A stretch of 64,000 bases of DNA from Microbacterium lushaniae (lineage in GTDB: Bacteria; Actinomycetota; Actinomycetes; Actinomycetales; Microbacteriaceae): positions 434,001 through 498,000 of the forward strand of contig NZ_CP044232.1 of assembly GCF_008727775.1 (NCBI RefSeq), read 5' to 3'. Positions 37,947 through 46,122 of this stretch are shown one piece after another. Every line of letters begins with the position of its first letter. The stretch's first letter is position 1. The notes beneath the pieces were generated by a model. It saw only the letters and a program-made list of their open reading frames with translations, was not told where the DNA came from and did no database searches. The translations under genes and the position numbers were made by a program.

Positions 37947-37968
37947 TTTCCCATAGGATTTTCGGAAA
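37947..37968 (+). promoter_or_regulatory. -10 box and inverted repeat before the ketose kinase operon
   Basis: TAGGAT (37954-37959) lies inside the inverted repeat TTTCC-N12-GGAAA (37947-37968). The stretch TAGGATTTTCGGAAAC resembles TAGGATCTACGAACC before the second operon (41775), so one regulator may bind both. Confidence 0.45.
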
Positions 37969-37987
37969 CACGCCCTAGGGAGACGCG

Positions 37988-39715
37988 ATGACGCGGCTGT
38001 TCAACGACCCGGACGACTTCGCCGAGGAGATGATCGAGGGCTTCGTCGCCGCGTCATCCCGCTGGGTGCACCGCGTGAGCGGAGGCGTCGTCCGGTCCAC
38101 CCGGGGGCCCGAACCCACCGTCGCGGTCGTCATCGGCGGTGGCAGTGGCCACTACCCGGCGTTCGGCGGCCTGGTCGGACCGGGCCTTGCCCACGGCGCC
38201 GCGATGGGGAACCTCTTCGCGTCGCCCTCGGCGCACCAGGTGCACTCCGTCGTCGCCGCCGCCCATGAGGGGCGCGGCGTGCTGCTGAGCTTCGGCAACT
38301 ACGCCGGCGACGTGCTCCACTTCGGCCAGGCGCAGGAGCGCCTGCGCGGGGAGGGCGTGGACTGCCGCACGGTGCTCGTGACCGACGACGTGTGGAGCGC
38401 GCCCAAGGACGAGCTCGACAAGCGCCGCGGTATCGCCGGCGACCTCGTCGTGTTCAAGGTGGCGGGTGCGGCGGCCGAAGAGGGCCTCGACCTCGACGAC
38501 GTCGAGCGTGTCGCGCGGCTGGCCAACGCCCGCACGCGCTCGTTCGGCGTCGCCTTCAGCGGCTGCACGCTCCCCGGATCCGACGAGCCGCTGTTCGAGG
38601 TGCCGCCCGGGCGCATGGCCGTCGGGCTGGGGATCCATGGCGAACCGGGCATCGACGAGGTCGACATCCCGACGGCCGCTGGACTGGCCGGGATGCTCGT
38701 GGACAAGCTGCTGGACGAACTCCCCGACGGCGTGAGTGTCCCGGGCGCGCGCGTGGTGCCGATCCTCAACGGCCTGGGCAGCGTCAAGTACGAGGAGATG
38801 TTCGTCGTCTACAGCGGCATCCACCGTCTGCTCGGCGACGCCGGCGCCGTCGTGGTGTCGCCGGAAGTGGGGGAGTTCTGCACGAGCTTCGACATGGCGG
38901 GCCTCTCGCTCACGCTCCTGTGGCTCGATGACGAGCTCGAGCGCCTGTGGCTGGCTCCGTGCGACACGCCCGCCTACCGTCGCGGTGCGGTCGAGGGACG
39001 CCGCGAGGTCTCGGCCGACGAGATCGCCGACGACGACGAGGCGCAGGAGATCGGCGCGGCCGGCGACGCCTCGCGCCGCGCCGCCGGCGCACTCGCCCGT
39101 GCGCTGGAGGGCGTCGCCGTCGCTCTCGATGAGGCAGCAGACGAGCTCGGGCGGATGGACCGCATCGCCGGAGACGGTGACCACGGCATCGGGATGCAGC
39201 GGGGCAGCCGCGCGGCGGCCGAGTCGGCGCGCAGCGCGGCGGACGCCGGCGCGGGCGCCCGCACAGCGCTGCAGCGCGCGGGCGATGCCTGGGCCGACAC
39301 CGGCGGCGGGACCTCCGGAGCGATATGGGGCGAGATGCTCGCGGCCCTCGGCGCCATCCTGGGTGACGAGGACGAGGTGACCGCGGCCGCGGTCGGCGAC
39401 GGGGTCGTCGCCATGAAGGACGCGGTCATGACCTTCGGCAAGGCCCAGCCGGGGGACAAGACGATGGTCGACGCGATGGTGCCCTTCGCCGACGAGCTCA
39501 CCACGCGCCTGGGCGCCGGTGATCCGCTCCGCGCGGCGTGGGCGAGCGCCGCCCAGGCCGCCACCGCCGCGGCGCAGGCCACGGCGGAGATGACCGCGCG
39601 GGTCGGGCGTGCCCGTGCGCACGGCGAGAAGAGCGTGGGTACGCCCGATCCCGGCGCCGTCTCGTTCGCCCTGGTGACCCGCACCGTGCTGGAGAACCTG
39701 AAGGAGGAGGACTGA
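37988..39715 (+). CDS. DhaKL-type ketose kinase (dihydroxyacetone/erythrulose kinase family)
   Basis: ATP-dependent kinase of 575 residues with both domains in one chain. The DhaK domain (about 1-330) has the substrate-binding His217 in GLGIHGEPG, which forms a hemiaminal with a short ketose; the DhaL domain has the nucleotide/Mg motif [12 protein letters not shown] near residue 395 and [15 protein letters not shown]. The family includes dihydroxyacetone kinases and the L- and D-erythrulose kinases of tetritol catabolism. It is first in an operon with an RpiB-like and a TPI-like isomerase, which favours a tetrulose over dihydroxyacetone. The stop overlaps the next start by one base. Confidence 0.85.
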   Translation: MTRLFNDPDDFAEEMIEGFVAASSRWVHRVSGGVVRSTRGPEPTVAVVIGGGSGHYPAFGGLVGPGLAHGAAMGNLFASPSAHQVHSVVAAAHEGRGVLLSFGNYAGDVLHFGQAQERLRGEGVDCRTVLVTDDVWSAPKDELDKRRGIAGDLVVFKVAGAAAEEGLDLDDVERVARLANARTRSFGVAFSGCTLPGSDEPLFEVPPGRMAVGLGIHGEPGIDEVDIPTAAGLAGMLVDKLLDELPDGVSVPGARVVPILNGLGSVKYEEMFVVYSGIHRLLGDAGAVVVSPEVGEFCTSFDMAGLSLTLLWLDDELERLWLAPCDTPAYRRGAVEGRREVSADEIADDDEAQEIGAAGDASRRAAGALARALEGVAVALDEAADELGRMDRIAGDGDHGIGMQRGSRAAAESARSAADAGAGARTALQRAGDAWADTGGGTSGAIWGEMLAALGAILGDEDEVTAAAVGDGVVAMKDAVMTFGKAQPGDKTMVDAMVPFADELTTRLGAGDPLRAAWASAAQAATAAAQATAEMTARVGRARAHGEKSVGTPDPGAVSFALVTRTVLENLKEED

Positions 39716-40170
39716 TGGGATTTCGACTGGTGGTCGGCTGCGATGAGGCCGGCTTCGACTACAAGGAGCGCATCAAGGCCGATCTGCTGGCCGATGACCG
39801 CGTGGACGATGTCGTGGACGTGGGAGTGGCGGCCGACGGCACCACGAACTACCCCACGATCGCGATCGCAGCCGCCGAACGCGTCGCCGCCGGCGACGCG
39901 GACCGCGCCATCCTCATCTGCGGCACGGGGCTGGGCGTGGCGATCGCGGCCAACAAGGTTCCCGGCATCCGCGCCGTCACGGCCCACGACTCCTACAGCG
40001 TGGAGCGGTCGATCCTCTCCAACGACGTGCAGGTGCTGTGCATGGGTCAGCGCGTGGTCGGCGTCGAGCTCGCCCGCCGGCTCGCGCGCGAGTGGCTCGG
40101 CTACACGTTCGACACCTCCAGCGCGTCGGCGGACAAGGTCGCGGAGATCGGCGCCTACGAAGGTGTCTGA
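39715..40170 (+). CDS. RpiB/LacAB-family sugar-phosphate isomerase
   Basis: Isomerase of 151 residues. Features are [14 protein letters not shown] at the N-terminus (phosphate and substrate contacts), the active-site Cys69 in [20 protein letters not shown], and the family block [14 protein letters not shown]. RpiB-type enzymes interconvert aldose and ketose phosphates; in mycobacterial tetritol pathways a member acts on D-erythrulose 4-phosphate. Being next to a ketose kinase and a TPI paralogue, this is more likely a pathway enzyme than the housekeeping ribose-5-phosphate isomerase. The TGATG junction implies coupling with the kinase. Confidence 0.85.
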   Translation: MGFRLVVGCDEAGFDYKERIKADLLADDRVDDVVDVGVAADGTTNYPTIAIAAAERVAAGDADRAILICGTGLGVAIAANKVPGIRAVTAHDSYSVERSILSNDVQVLCMGQRVVGVELARRLAREWLGYTFDTSSASADKVAEIGAYEGV

Positions 40171-40188
40171 CCCCGCGGGGGGCTCGGG

Positions 40189-40950
40189 ATGCTGATCGGC
40201 GCGAGCCTGAAGATGTACTTCTCCCACGCCCGCACGCTCGCGTGGGTGCGGGAGGTAGCCGGCATCGTCGCGGAGCACCCGGCCGTCGCGGCGGGCGTGC
40301 GGCCCTTCGTGCTGCCGCAGTTCCCCTCGATCCCGGCGTGCGCGGAGATCGGCGCGGCGGCAGGGCTTGCCGTGGGCGCTCAGGATCTCGCCGCCGAGGA
40401 CGAGGGCCCGTACACCGGCGAGGTCAGCGGCGCGGTGCTCGCCGAAGTGGGCTGTTCGCTCGTCGAGGTGGGTCACGCCGAGCGGCGGCGCCTGTTCGGC
40501 GAGACCGACGACGTCGTCGCGGCCAAGCTCGCCGCGGCGCTGCGCCACGGGCTCATGCCGTTGCTGTGCGTCGGGGAGGACCGTGCCGGGGATGCGGCGG
40601 CCGCCGTGGATGCGTGCCTCCGGCAGATCGACGCCGCCGTGGGCCCCGCGCGCGCCGCCGGTCTGACCGGCCCCGTCACCGTCGCCTACGAGCCGCTGTG
40701 GGCGATCGGCGCACCCGAACCTGCCGGCCCCGACCACATCGCCGCCGTGTGCGGGGCCCTCCGCGAGCACGGCGGGCAGGCGCAGGCCGTCATCTACGGG
40801 GGCAGTGCACGCCCCGGTATGCTGGCCGACATCGCCGGTTCGGTCGACGGCTTGTTCCTCGGCCGCTTCGCCCACGACCCGAGGGCGTTCGGCGCGATCC
40901 TCGACGAGTCGGCAGACGTGCTGCGTGCACAGGCGGAGGTGTCACGATGA
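40189..40950 (+). CDS. Triosephosphate isomerase paralogue (possible erythrulose-phosphate isomerase)
   Basis: TIM-barrel isomerase of 253 residues. Catalytic residues of TPI are kept: Lys8 in ASLKMYF, His96 in VGHAERRRLFGE and Glu168 in AYEPLWAIGAPEPAG; the phosphate loop is IYGGSARPGML. The N-terminal NWKM of classical TPI is changed to SLKM, the flexible loop reads AIGAPEPAG rather than AIGTG-type, and the gene is not beside gap/pgk. It therefore fits the TPI-like L-erythrulose 1-phosphate isomerase branch. It overlaps the GntR start by ATGA. Confidence 0.82.
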   Translation: MLIGASLKMYFSHARTLAWVREVAGIVAEHPAVAAGVRPFVLPQFPSIPACAEIGAAAGLAVGAQDLAAEDEGPYTGEVSGAVLAEVGCSLVEVGHAERRRLFGETDDVVAAKLAAALRHGLMPLLCVGEDRAGDAAAAVDACLRQIDAAVGPARAAGLTGPVTVAYEPLWAIGAPEPAGPDHIAAVCGALREHGGQAQAVIYGGSARPGMLADIAGSVDGLFLGRFAHDPRAFGAILDESADVLRAQAEVSR

Positions 40951-41675
40951 CCCTGGAGGCGGCTCCGCGCGGTCTGGAGGCCCTCGCCGGCGGCGTCGAA
41001 CGACGCGGACTGCGCGACCACGTGTACGAGCGCATCCTGGGCCTGCTGCTCAGCGGCGAGGTGGCCCCCGGCGCCCGGCTGTCGATCGACACGATCGCCC
41101 GTCAGCTGCAGGTCTCGCCCACCCCCGTGCGCGAAGCGATGGTGCAGCTGGAGCGCACCGGACTGGTGACGCGTGAGGCGCTCAAGGGTTATCGAGTCGC
41201 CCCGCCGCTGCGGCCCTCGCAGCTGCGCGAACTCTTCGACGCCCGCCTCATGCTGGAGACGACCGCCACGCGCCTGGCGACCCCGGCCACGCCCGGGATG
41301 GTCGGCGAGCTGCGTGCGGCGCAGCAGGCGCACCGGGCCGTGGGGGAGCGCGTCATGGCCGCGATGGCGGCGGGGGATTCCGATGTCGCGCTGACCACCG
41401 CATACTTCGCCGCGGATGCGGCCTTCCACCGGGTCGTGTTCGATCACTGCGGCAATCACTACCTCAGCGAGATGTCCGACACGCTCGGTGCGCAGCTGCA
41501 CCGGATGCGGCAGGCCGCCGTGCACGGCGTCACCGACGTGCGCGAAGCCATCGCCGAGCATGAGGCGGTCGTCGAGGCCTTCGCCGGCGACGACCCGGAT
41601 GCGCCCGAGCAGGCGATGCGTCGTCACGTCCAGCTCGTCGGCGAGCGGTCGCTGGCCGCCGCACGCGCCGAGTAG
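40947..41675 (+). CDS. GntR-family (FCD) transcriptional regulator
   Basis: Regulator of 242 residues. The N-terminal winged helix is clear (LRDHVYERILGLLLSGEVAPG, then IARQLQVSPTPVREAMVQLE, residues about 22-75), followed by an all-helical FCD domain with FAADAAFHRVVFDHCGNHYL and a second metal/acid-binding segment EHEAVVEAFAG. FCD regulators usually sense sugar acids or organic acids. It is the last gene of the kinase operon (ATGA overlap) and precedes the second catabolic operon, so it probably controls both. Confidence 0.9.
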   Translation: MTLEAAPRGLEALAGGVERRGLRDHVYERILGLLLSGEVAPGARLSIDTIARQLQVSPTPVREAMVQLERTGLVTREALKGYRVAPPLRPSQLRELFDARLMLETTATRLATPATPGMVGELRAAQQAHRAVGERVMAAMAAGDSDVALTTAYFAADAAFHRVVFDHCGNHYLSEMSDTLGAQLHRMRQAAVHGVTDVREAIAEHEAVVEAFAGDDPDAPEQAMRRHVQLVGERSLAAARAE

Positions 41676-41752
41676 GCGACCTGCTCCCGCGCCCCGCCGG
41701 CCGGGGCGATTCCGACCGTGCGGGGAGCCATGGGCGGCGCCGATTCCCGCCC

Positions 41753-41784
41753 TTGTGACGGCGGCAGAATCCTGTAGGATCTAC
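41753..41784 (+). promoter_or_regulatory. Promoter and candidate GntR operator of the second catabolic operon
   Basis: TTGTGA (41753-41758), a 16-bp spacer and TAGGAT (41775-41780) form a promoter. The -10 box is embedded in the inverted repeat GTAG-GAT-CTAC (41774-41784), so a bound GntR protein would block transcription. Predicted 5' leader is about 45 bases. Confidence 0.55.
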
Positions 41785-41831
41785 GAACCGACCGGATCGA
41801 TGCCGATCCGTGACACGCCGATGGAGCCGTC

Positions 41832-42782
41832 ATGACCGCAGCCTCCCCTCCGCCGTACGACCGCGACACGTGGCCGATCGCCGTGTGCATGCACGGGTTC
41901 CGGCCCGTCGCCGCCGACGGCACGCGCCTGCACGACGCCGCGCCGGAGGTGTGGGACGACGTGTTCGCGCAGGTGGCCGCGCTGGGGTTCACCGCGATCG
42001 AACTCGCCGACAGCCACATCCGTCCCGCCGACCTGGATGCGTCCCGCCGCGCCGACCTGCTCGCCATCGCCGCAGCGCACGGGGTGACCCCGATCTCGGT
42101 GCACGTGCAGCGCCAGAGCGTCATCCAGCCCGGCCGCGGCGAGGAGAACCTCGCCTACGCGCACCGCACGATCGACGCGTCGGCCGAGCTGGGGCTGCAG
42201 GTGTTCTCCACGGGCCTGCACCAGCCGTTCAGCGACGCGCAGCGCAAGGCGCTGTGGTTCTGGACGGCGCAGGGCCCCGTCGACCCCGACGACGCCGAGA
42301 CGCGGGCACTGGCGGTGCGCCGGCTCCGCGAACTCGGCGAGCACGCGGCATCCGTGGGCCTGCCGATGGCGCTGGAGATGTACGAAGACACCTACCTCGG
42401 CACCGCCGACAGCGCGGTGCGCCTCATCGAGGAGATCGGGCTGGACAACGTCGGTCTCAACCCCGACATCGGCAACCTCATCCGCCTGCACCGCCCCATC
42501 GAGGACTGGCGCGAAATGCACGAGAAGACGCTGCCGTACGCCAACTACTGGCACGTGAAGAACTACATGCGCGACGAGGCCGGCGACGGCAGCTGGGCGA
42601 CCTCGGTGCCCACGAGCCTCGAGCTGGGGCTGATCGACTACCGCGCGATGGTGGCCCGGGCGCTGGAACTGGGCTTTCGCGGCCCGTTCCTGATGGAGCA
42701 GTACGGCGGCGACAGCCTCGGTGTGTGCGCCACCAACCGCACGTATCTGCAGTCCCTGCTTCCCCAGTCCGCCGGCGCGTGA
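41832..42782 (+). CDS. Sugar isomerase/epimerase-type TIM-barrel protein
   Basis: Protein of 316 residues of the xylose-isomerase-like TIM-barrel superfamily. Likely metal ligands are the Glu in ALEMYEDTYLG, the Asp in GLNPDIGNLIRL, the His in NYWHVKNYM and the Glu in FLMEQYGGD, in the order usual for the family. It probably epimerises or isomerises a sugar or sugar acid before or after oxidation by the two adjacent dehydrogenases. The ATG at 41832 follows GGAG by 5 bases. First gene of the second operon. Exact reaction not deducible. Confidence 0.82.
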   Translation: MTAASPPPYDRDTWPIAVCMHGFRPVAADGTRLHDAAPEVWDDVFAQVAALGFTAIELADSHIRPADLDASRRADLLAIAAAHGVTPISVHVQRQSVIQPGRGEENLAYAHRTIDASAELGLQVFSTGLHQPFSDAQRKALWFWTAQGPVDPDDAETRALAVRRLRELGEHAASVGLPMALEMYEDTYLGTADSAVRLIEEIGLDNVGLNPDIGNLIRLHRPIEDWREMHEKTLPYANYWHVKNYMRDEAGDGSWATSVPTSLELGLIDYRAMVARALELGFRGPFLMEQYGGDSLGVCATNRTYLQSLLPQSAGA

Positions 42783-42804
42783 GCCCCGCACGAAAGAGAT
42801 GAAC

Positions 42805-43791
42805 ATGACCGACACCCCACGCCCCGTGTACGCCGTCGTCGGCAGTGGATACATGGGCGGCGGGATCGCCCAGGTGCTCGCGCTGTCCGGTGCCGACGTG
42901 CGCATCGCCGATGTCGATCTGGACATCGCGCAACGCAACCGGGAGCGCCTCATCGGCGAGGCGGAGCAATTCGCCGCCGACGGGCTGTTCCCTGCAGACG
43001 CCCCCGCCGTCATCGCCGAGCGGGTCACCGCCGCCACGATCGAGGACGCCGTGGCCGGGGCGGGTTTCATCGAGGAGGCGGTGCCGGAGAAGATCGAGAT
43101 CAAGCACGCCACGCTGCGGCGCATCTCCGAGGCCGCCGCGCCCGATGCCGTCATCGGCAGCAACACCTCCACGATCCTCATCGGGCGCCTGGCCGAGGCC
43201 GTGACCGCGCCGGAGCGGTTCCTCGGGGTCCACTTCTCCAACCCGGCGCCCTTCATCCCCGGCGTCGAGCTCATCCCGCACGCCGGCACCGACGACGCGG
43301 TCATCCCGGTCGTTGAGCGCATCGTCGCCGCCACCGGCAAGGAGACGGCCCGCGTGAAGGACGCCACCGGGTTCGTGCTCAACCGCCTCCAGTACGCGCT
43401 CTTCCACGAGGCCACCCAGCTCGTGGAGGAGGGCGTGGCCACCCCCGCAGACATCGACACGATCGTGCGGACGACGTTCGGGTTCCGGCTGCCCTTCTTC
43501 GGGCCGTTCGCGATCGCCGACATGGCCGGGCTCGACGTGTACGCGTTCTGCTATGCCTCGCTGCAGACGGAGTTCCCCGAGCGATTCGCCACCCCGCGGA
43601 TCCTCGACGACCTCGTCTCCGCCGGGAAGCTCGGCACCAAATCCGGCGCGGGATTCCTCGACGTGCCCGCCGACCGCACGCCCGAGCTCGTCGCGTACCG
43701 CAACAAGGCGTACGTCGCGATGAAGAAGCTGCTGGAGGAACTGGGCCCCGCCCCGATCGCGCCGGCGCGGGAGGAGACACGACCGGCATGA
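42805..43791 (+). CDS. 3-hydroxyacyl-CoA dehydrogenase-fold NAD-dependent dehydrogenase
   Basis: Oxidoreductase of 328 residues. The Rossmann motif GSGYMGGGIAQVLA (near residue 12) and the family segments AGFIEEAVPEKIEIKHATLR, GSNTSTI and GVHFSNPAPFIPGVELI match the HAD/L-gulonate 3-dehydrogenase family; the helical C-terminus has ATGFVLNRLQYALFHEATQL and LGTKSGAGFLDV. In sugar-acid pathways such enzymes oxidise a secondary hydroxyl with NAD. The ATG at 42805 has AAAGAG about 6 bases upstream; ATG 42799 is an alternative. It overlaps the SDR gene by ATGA. Confidence 0.85.
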   Translation: MTDTPRPVYAVVGSGYMGGGIAQVLALSGADVRIADVDLDIAQRNRERLIGEAEQFAADGLFPADAPAVIAERVTAATIEDAVAGAGFIEEAVPEKIEIKHATLRRISEAAAPDAVIGSNTSTILIGRLAEAVTAPERFLGVHFSNPAPFIPGVELIPHAGTDDAVIPVVERIVAATGKETARVKDATGFVLNRLQYALFHEATQLVEEGVATPADIDTIVRTTFGFRLPFFGPFAIADMAGLDVYAFCYASLQTEFPERFATPRILDDLVSAGKLGTKSGAGFLDVPADRTPELVAYRNKAYVAMKKLLEELGPAPIAPAREETRPA

Positions 43792-44558
43792 CCGCCGCAT
43801 TCCCCGCCGAACGCACCGTGATCCTCACGGGGGCAGCGAGCCCCCGTGGGATCGGGCGCACGACGGCGCATCACCTCGCCGAGCACGGATGGCACGTGGG
43901 CATCGTCGACGTCGACGGCGACGCCGCCGCGCGCACGGCCGAAGACCTCTCCGACCGGTACGGGGTGCACGCGCTGGGGGTGGGCGCAGACGTCTCCGAC
44001 CGCACGCAGGCGGTGGCCGCCGTCGACGCGCTCGAGGCCGGGCTCCCGCAGCTGGTCGCCGTCGTGAACTTCGCGGGAGTCTCGTCCCCGGTGCCGTACC
44101 TGGAGGTCACGCCGGAGGAGTGGGAGCGGGTGCGCGCCATCAATCTCGACGGCGTCCACTGGGTGACCCAGCGGGTCGCGGCATCCCTCGTCTCCGCCGG
44201 CGTGGGGCGCATCGTGGGGATATCGTCCGTCTCGGCGCAGCGCGGGGGCGGCACGTTCTCCAAGACCCCGTACTCGGCTTCGAAGGCGGGGGTCATCGGA
44301 CTCATGCGCTCCCTCGCCCGAGAGCTCGGACCCTTCGGGGTGACGGCGAACGTCATCTCGCCCGGCCCCATCGACACCGACATCATGGGCGGGACGCTCA
44401 GCGAGGAGCGCAAGGTGCACATGGCCGCCGACGGCGTGCTGCCCCGCATCGGCACGCCCCGCGACATCGCCGCCGCCGTCGCGTACCTGATCAGCGAAGA
44501 CGCCGGGTTCGTCACCGGACACACCCTCAACGTCGACGGCGGCCTCTACATGCACTGA
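43788..44558 (+). CDS. Short-chain dehydrogenase/reductase
   Basis: SDR of 256 residues. The cofactor motif is TGAASPRGIGRTTA (a TGxxxGxG variant with an extra Pro-Arg), the active site is Tyr162-x-x-x-Lys166 in YSASKAGV with Ser in VGISSVSAQ, and the C-terminal signature TGHTLNVDGGLYMH matches 3-oxoacyl-ACP-reductase-like sugar dehydrogenases. Acidic residues after the second strand (VDVDGD) favour NAD over NADP. Coupled to the preceding dehydrogenase, it likely oxidises another position of the same polyol or sugar acid. Confidence 0.9.
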   Translation: MTAAFPAERTVILTGAASPRGIGRTTAHHLAEHGWHVGIVDVDGDAAARTAEDLSDRYGVHALGVGADVSDRTQAVAAVDALEAGLPQLVAVVNFAGVSSPVPYLEVTPEEWERVRAINLDGVHWVTQRVAASLVSAGVGRIVGISSVSAQRGGGTFSKTPYSASKAGVIGLMRSLARELGPFGVTANVISPGPIDTDIMGGTLSEERKVHMAADGVLPRIGTPRDIAAAVAYLISEDAGFVTGHTLNVDGGLYMH

Positions 44559-44585
44559 CCCCCGTCCGGACCCCTAAGGAGAAAC

Positions 44586-44687
44586 ATGCCCCGCACCTGG
44601 TCGAAGGGGCGTATCGCGTACCTGCTGATCGGCGTCGTCTGCGTCGCCATCGGGCTCGCCCTCATCCTGCCCGCCCTCGGGGCCTGA
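44586..44687 (+). CDS. 33-residue single-TM membrane peptide
   Basis: Short gene (34 codons) encoding MPRTWSKGRIAYLLIGVV, then CVAIGLALILPALGA. It has a basic N-terminus and one hydrophobic helix of about 22 residues. AAGGAGA lies 5 bases before the ATG, and it sits 27 bp after the SDR gene and 46 bp before the MFS gene, in the same direction. The good ribosome-binding site and operon position support translation. A role as a small subunit or stabiliser of the adjacent transporter is possible but unproven. Confidence 0.7.
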   Translation: MPRTWSKGRIAYLLIGVVCVAIGLALILPALGA

Positions 44688-44733
44688 GCCCCCGCATCCC
44701 CCGCTCCGATCCCCCCGTTCAGAGGAGTCTCCC

Positions 44734-46110
44734 GTGACAACGCCGTCCGGCGCCCCTTCGGCGCAGACGCTCCTGGCCAGCCCTCACCTGGCCAGCGGCA
44801 TCAAGAAGGCCACCTACCGGCTCATGCCGATGCTCATCATCCTGTACTTCGTCGCGTTCCTGGACCGCACGAACGTCGGGTTCGCCGAAGCGGCACTCGA
44901 GGTCGACCGCGGCATCACCGCCGGCGCGTTCGCCCTGGGCGCCGGGATCTTCTTCATCGGCTACGCGCTGTTCGAGATCCCCTCCAACCTGCTGCTGAAC
45001 AAGCTCGGCGCGCGGTTCTGGCTGGCCCGCATCGCCGTCACGTGGGGCATCGTCGCGTCGCTGTTCGCGTTCGTCGTGGACGACACGATGTTCGTCATCC
45101 TCCGGTTCCTGCTCGGCGTGACCGAGGCGGGCCTGTTCCCTGGCGTCATCATGTTCCTCGCGCAGTGGTTCCCCAACAAGCGGCGCGTGCAGATGTTCGC
45201 GCTCTTCTACCTCGCGCAGCCCTTCTCGCAGATGCTGGGCGCGCCGCTGTCGGGCGCACTCATCAGCTTCGGCGAGCAGTTCACCCCGTGGGCGGGGTGG
45301 CAGGTGATGTTCTTCACCGAGGGGATGCTGGCCGTCGCCGCCGGTGTGGCGGCACTGTTCCTGCTGGTGGACTCCCCGCAGAAGGCGAAGTTCCTCGACG
45401 ACGACGAGAAGGCGGCCATGAAGGCCGTCATGGACCACGAGGACGCCGTCAAGCACGACGACGGGCCCCGTGGCATCGGCGCGGCGATGATCAACTGGAA
45501 GGTCTGGTACTTCACCGTCATCTACTTCTGCCTGCAGATCGCGGTGTACGGTACGACGTTCTACCTGCCCCAGCAGGTGTCCGGCCTCATCGGCAAGGAC
45601 GTCGGATGGGAGGTCGGCCTGGTCTCGGCCATCCCGTGGGCGGTGGGCCTGTTCGCCTGCTACTACGTCGGAAAGTTCGCCACGACGATCCGGCGCAGAC
45701 GCGTGTGGGGCACGGTGTTCTTCACGGTCACCGGCGCCGCGATCCTGCTGTCGGCGTGGGCCGGTGCGAACGGCCAGGCGCTGCTGGGGATCGTCGCCAT
45801 CACGATCGCCGTCTCCTCCTTCCTGTCGGTGGGGCCGCTGACGTGGTCGTTCCCCACCGCGTTCCTCGCGGGCGCGGCGGCGGCCACCGGCATCGGTCTG
45901 ATCAACTCCCTGGGAAACCTCGGCGGGTTCGTCGCACCGATCATGCGCACGGCGATCAACGAGGCCGTCCCCACCGACTCCGGGGCGTGGGGTGTCGTAT
46001 CGCTCGGCGTGTTCGCGTTCCTGGCCGCCGCCATGATGGCGTGCACGAGGTTCTTCCGGGCGAAGGCCGACGCCCTCCTGGACGAGGAGAAGGCACCCGC
46101 CGGTCACTGA
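44734..46110 (+). CDS. MFS transporter, anion:cation symporter family
   Basis: Membrane transporter of 458 residues with 12 predicted TM helices. The family motif near the N-terminus, FLDRTNVGFAEAALEVDRGI, and FLLGVTEAGLFPGVIMFLAQWFPNKRR after TM4 identify the ACS group, which imports hexuronates, galactarate, tartrate, phthalate and similar organic anions with protons. The central loop (residues about 210-245) is charged. The start is GTG with AGAGGAG upstream. As last gene of the catabolic operon, it most likely imports the substrate, which argues for an acidic sugar derivative. Confidence 0.9.
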   Translation: MTTPSGAPSAQTLLASPHLASGIKKATYRLMPMLIILYFVAFLDRTNVGFAEAALEVDRGITAGAFALGAGIFFIGYALFEIPSNLLLNKLGARFWLARIAVTWGIVASLFAFVVDDTMFVILRFLLGVTEAGLFPGVIMFLAQWFPNKRRVQMFALFYLAQPFSQMLGAPLSGALISFGEQFTPWAGWQVMFFTEGMLAVAAGVAALFLLVDSPQKAKFLDDDEKAAMKAVMDHEDAVKHDDGPRGIGAAMINWKVWYFTVIYFCLQIAVYGTTFYLPQQVSGLIGKDVGWEVGLVSAIPWAVGLFACYYVGKFATTIRRRRVWGTVFFTVTGAAILLSAWAGANGQALLGIVAITIAVSSFLSVGPLTWSFPTAFLAGAAAATGIGLINSLGNLGGFVAPIMRTAINEAVPTDSGAWGVVSLGVFAFLAAAMMACTRFFRAKADALLDEEKAPAGH

Positions 46111-46122
46111 CCCCGCGGGGGG

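Noticed and set aside
40171-40180. CCCCGCGGGG after the RpiB-like gene, and the same word at 46111, as terminators
   Set aside because: The palindrome has no room for a loop, and at 40171 it lies inside a closely spaced operon.
40189-40950. Housekeeping triosephosphate isomerase
   Set aside because: It is not linked to gap-pgk, the N-terminal and loop motifs differ from classical TPI, and it sits in an operon with a ketose kinase.
41691-41707. GCCCCG/CGGGGC hairpin after the GntR gene as a terminator
   Set aside because: The stem is only six pairs and there is no U-tract; in this GC-rich background such stems are expected by chance.
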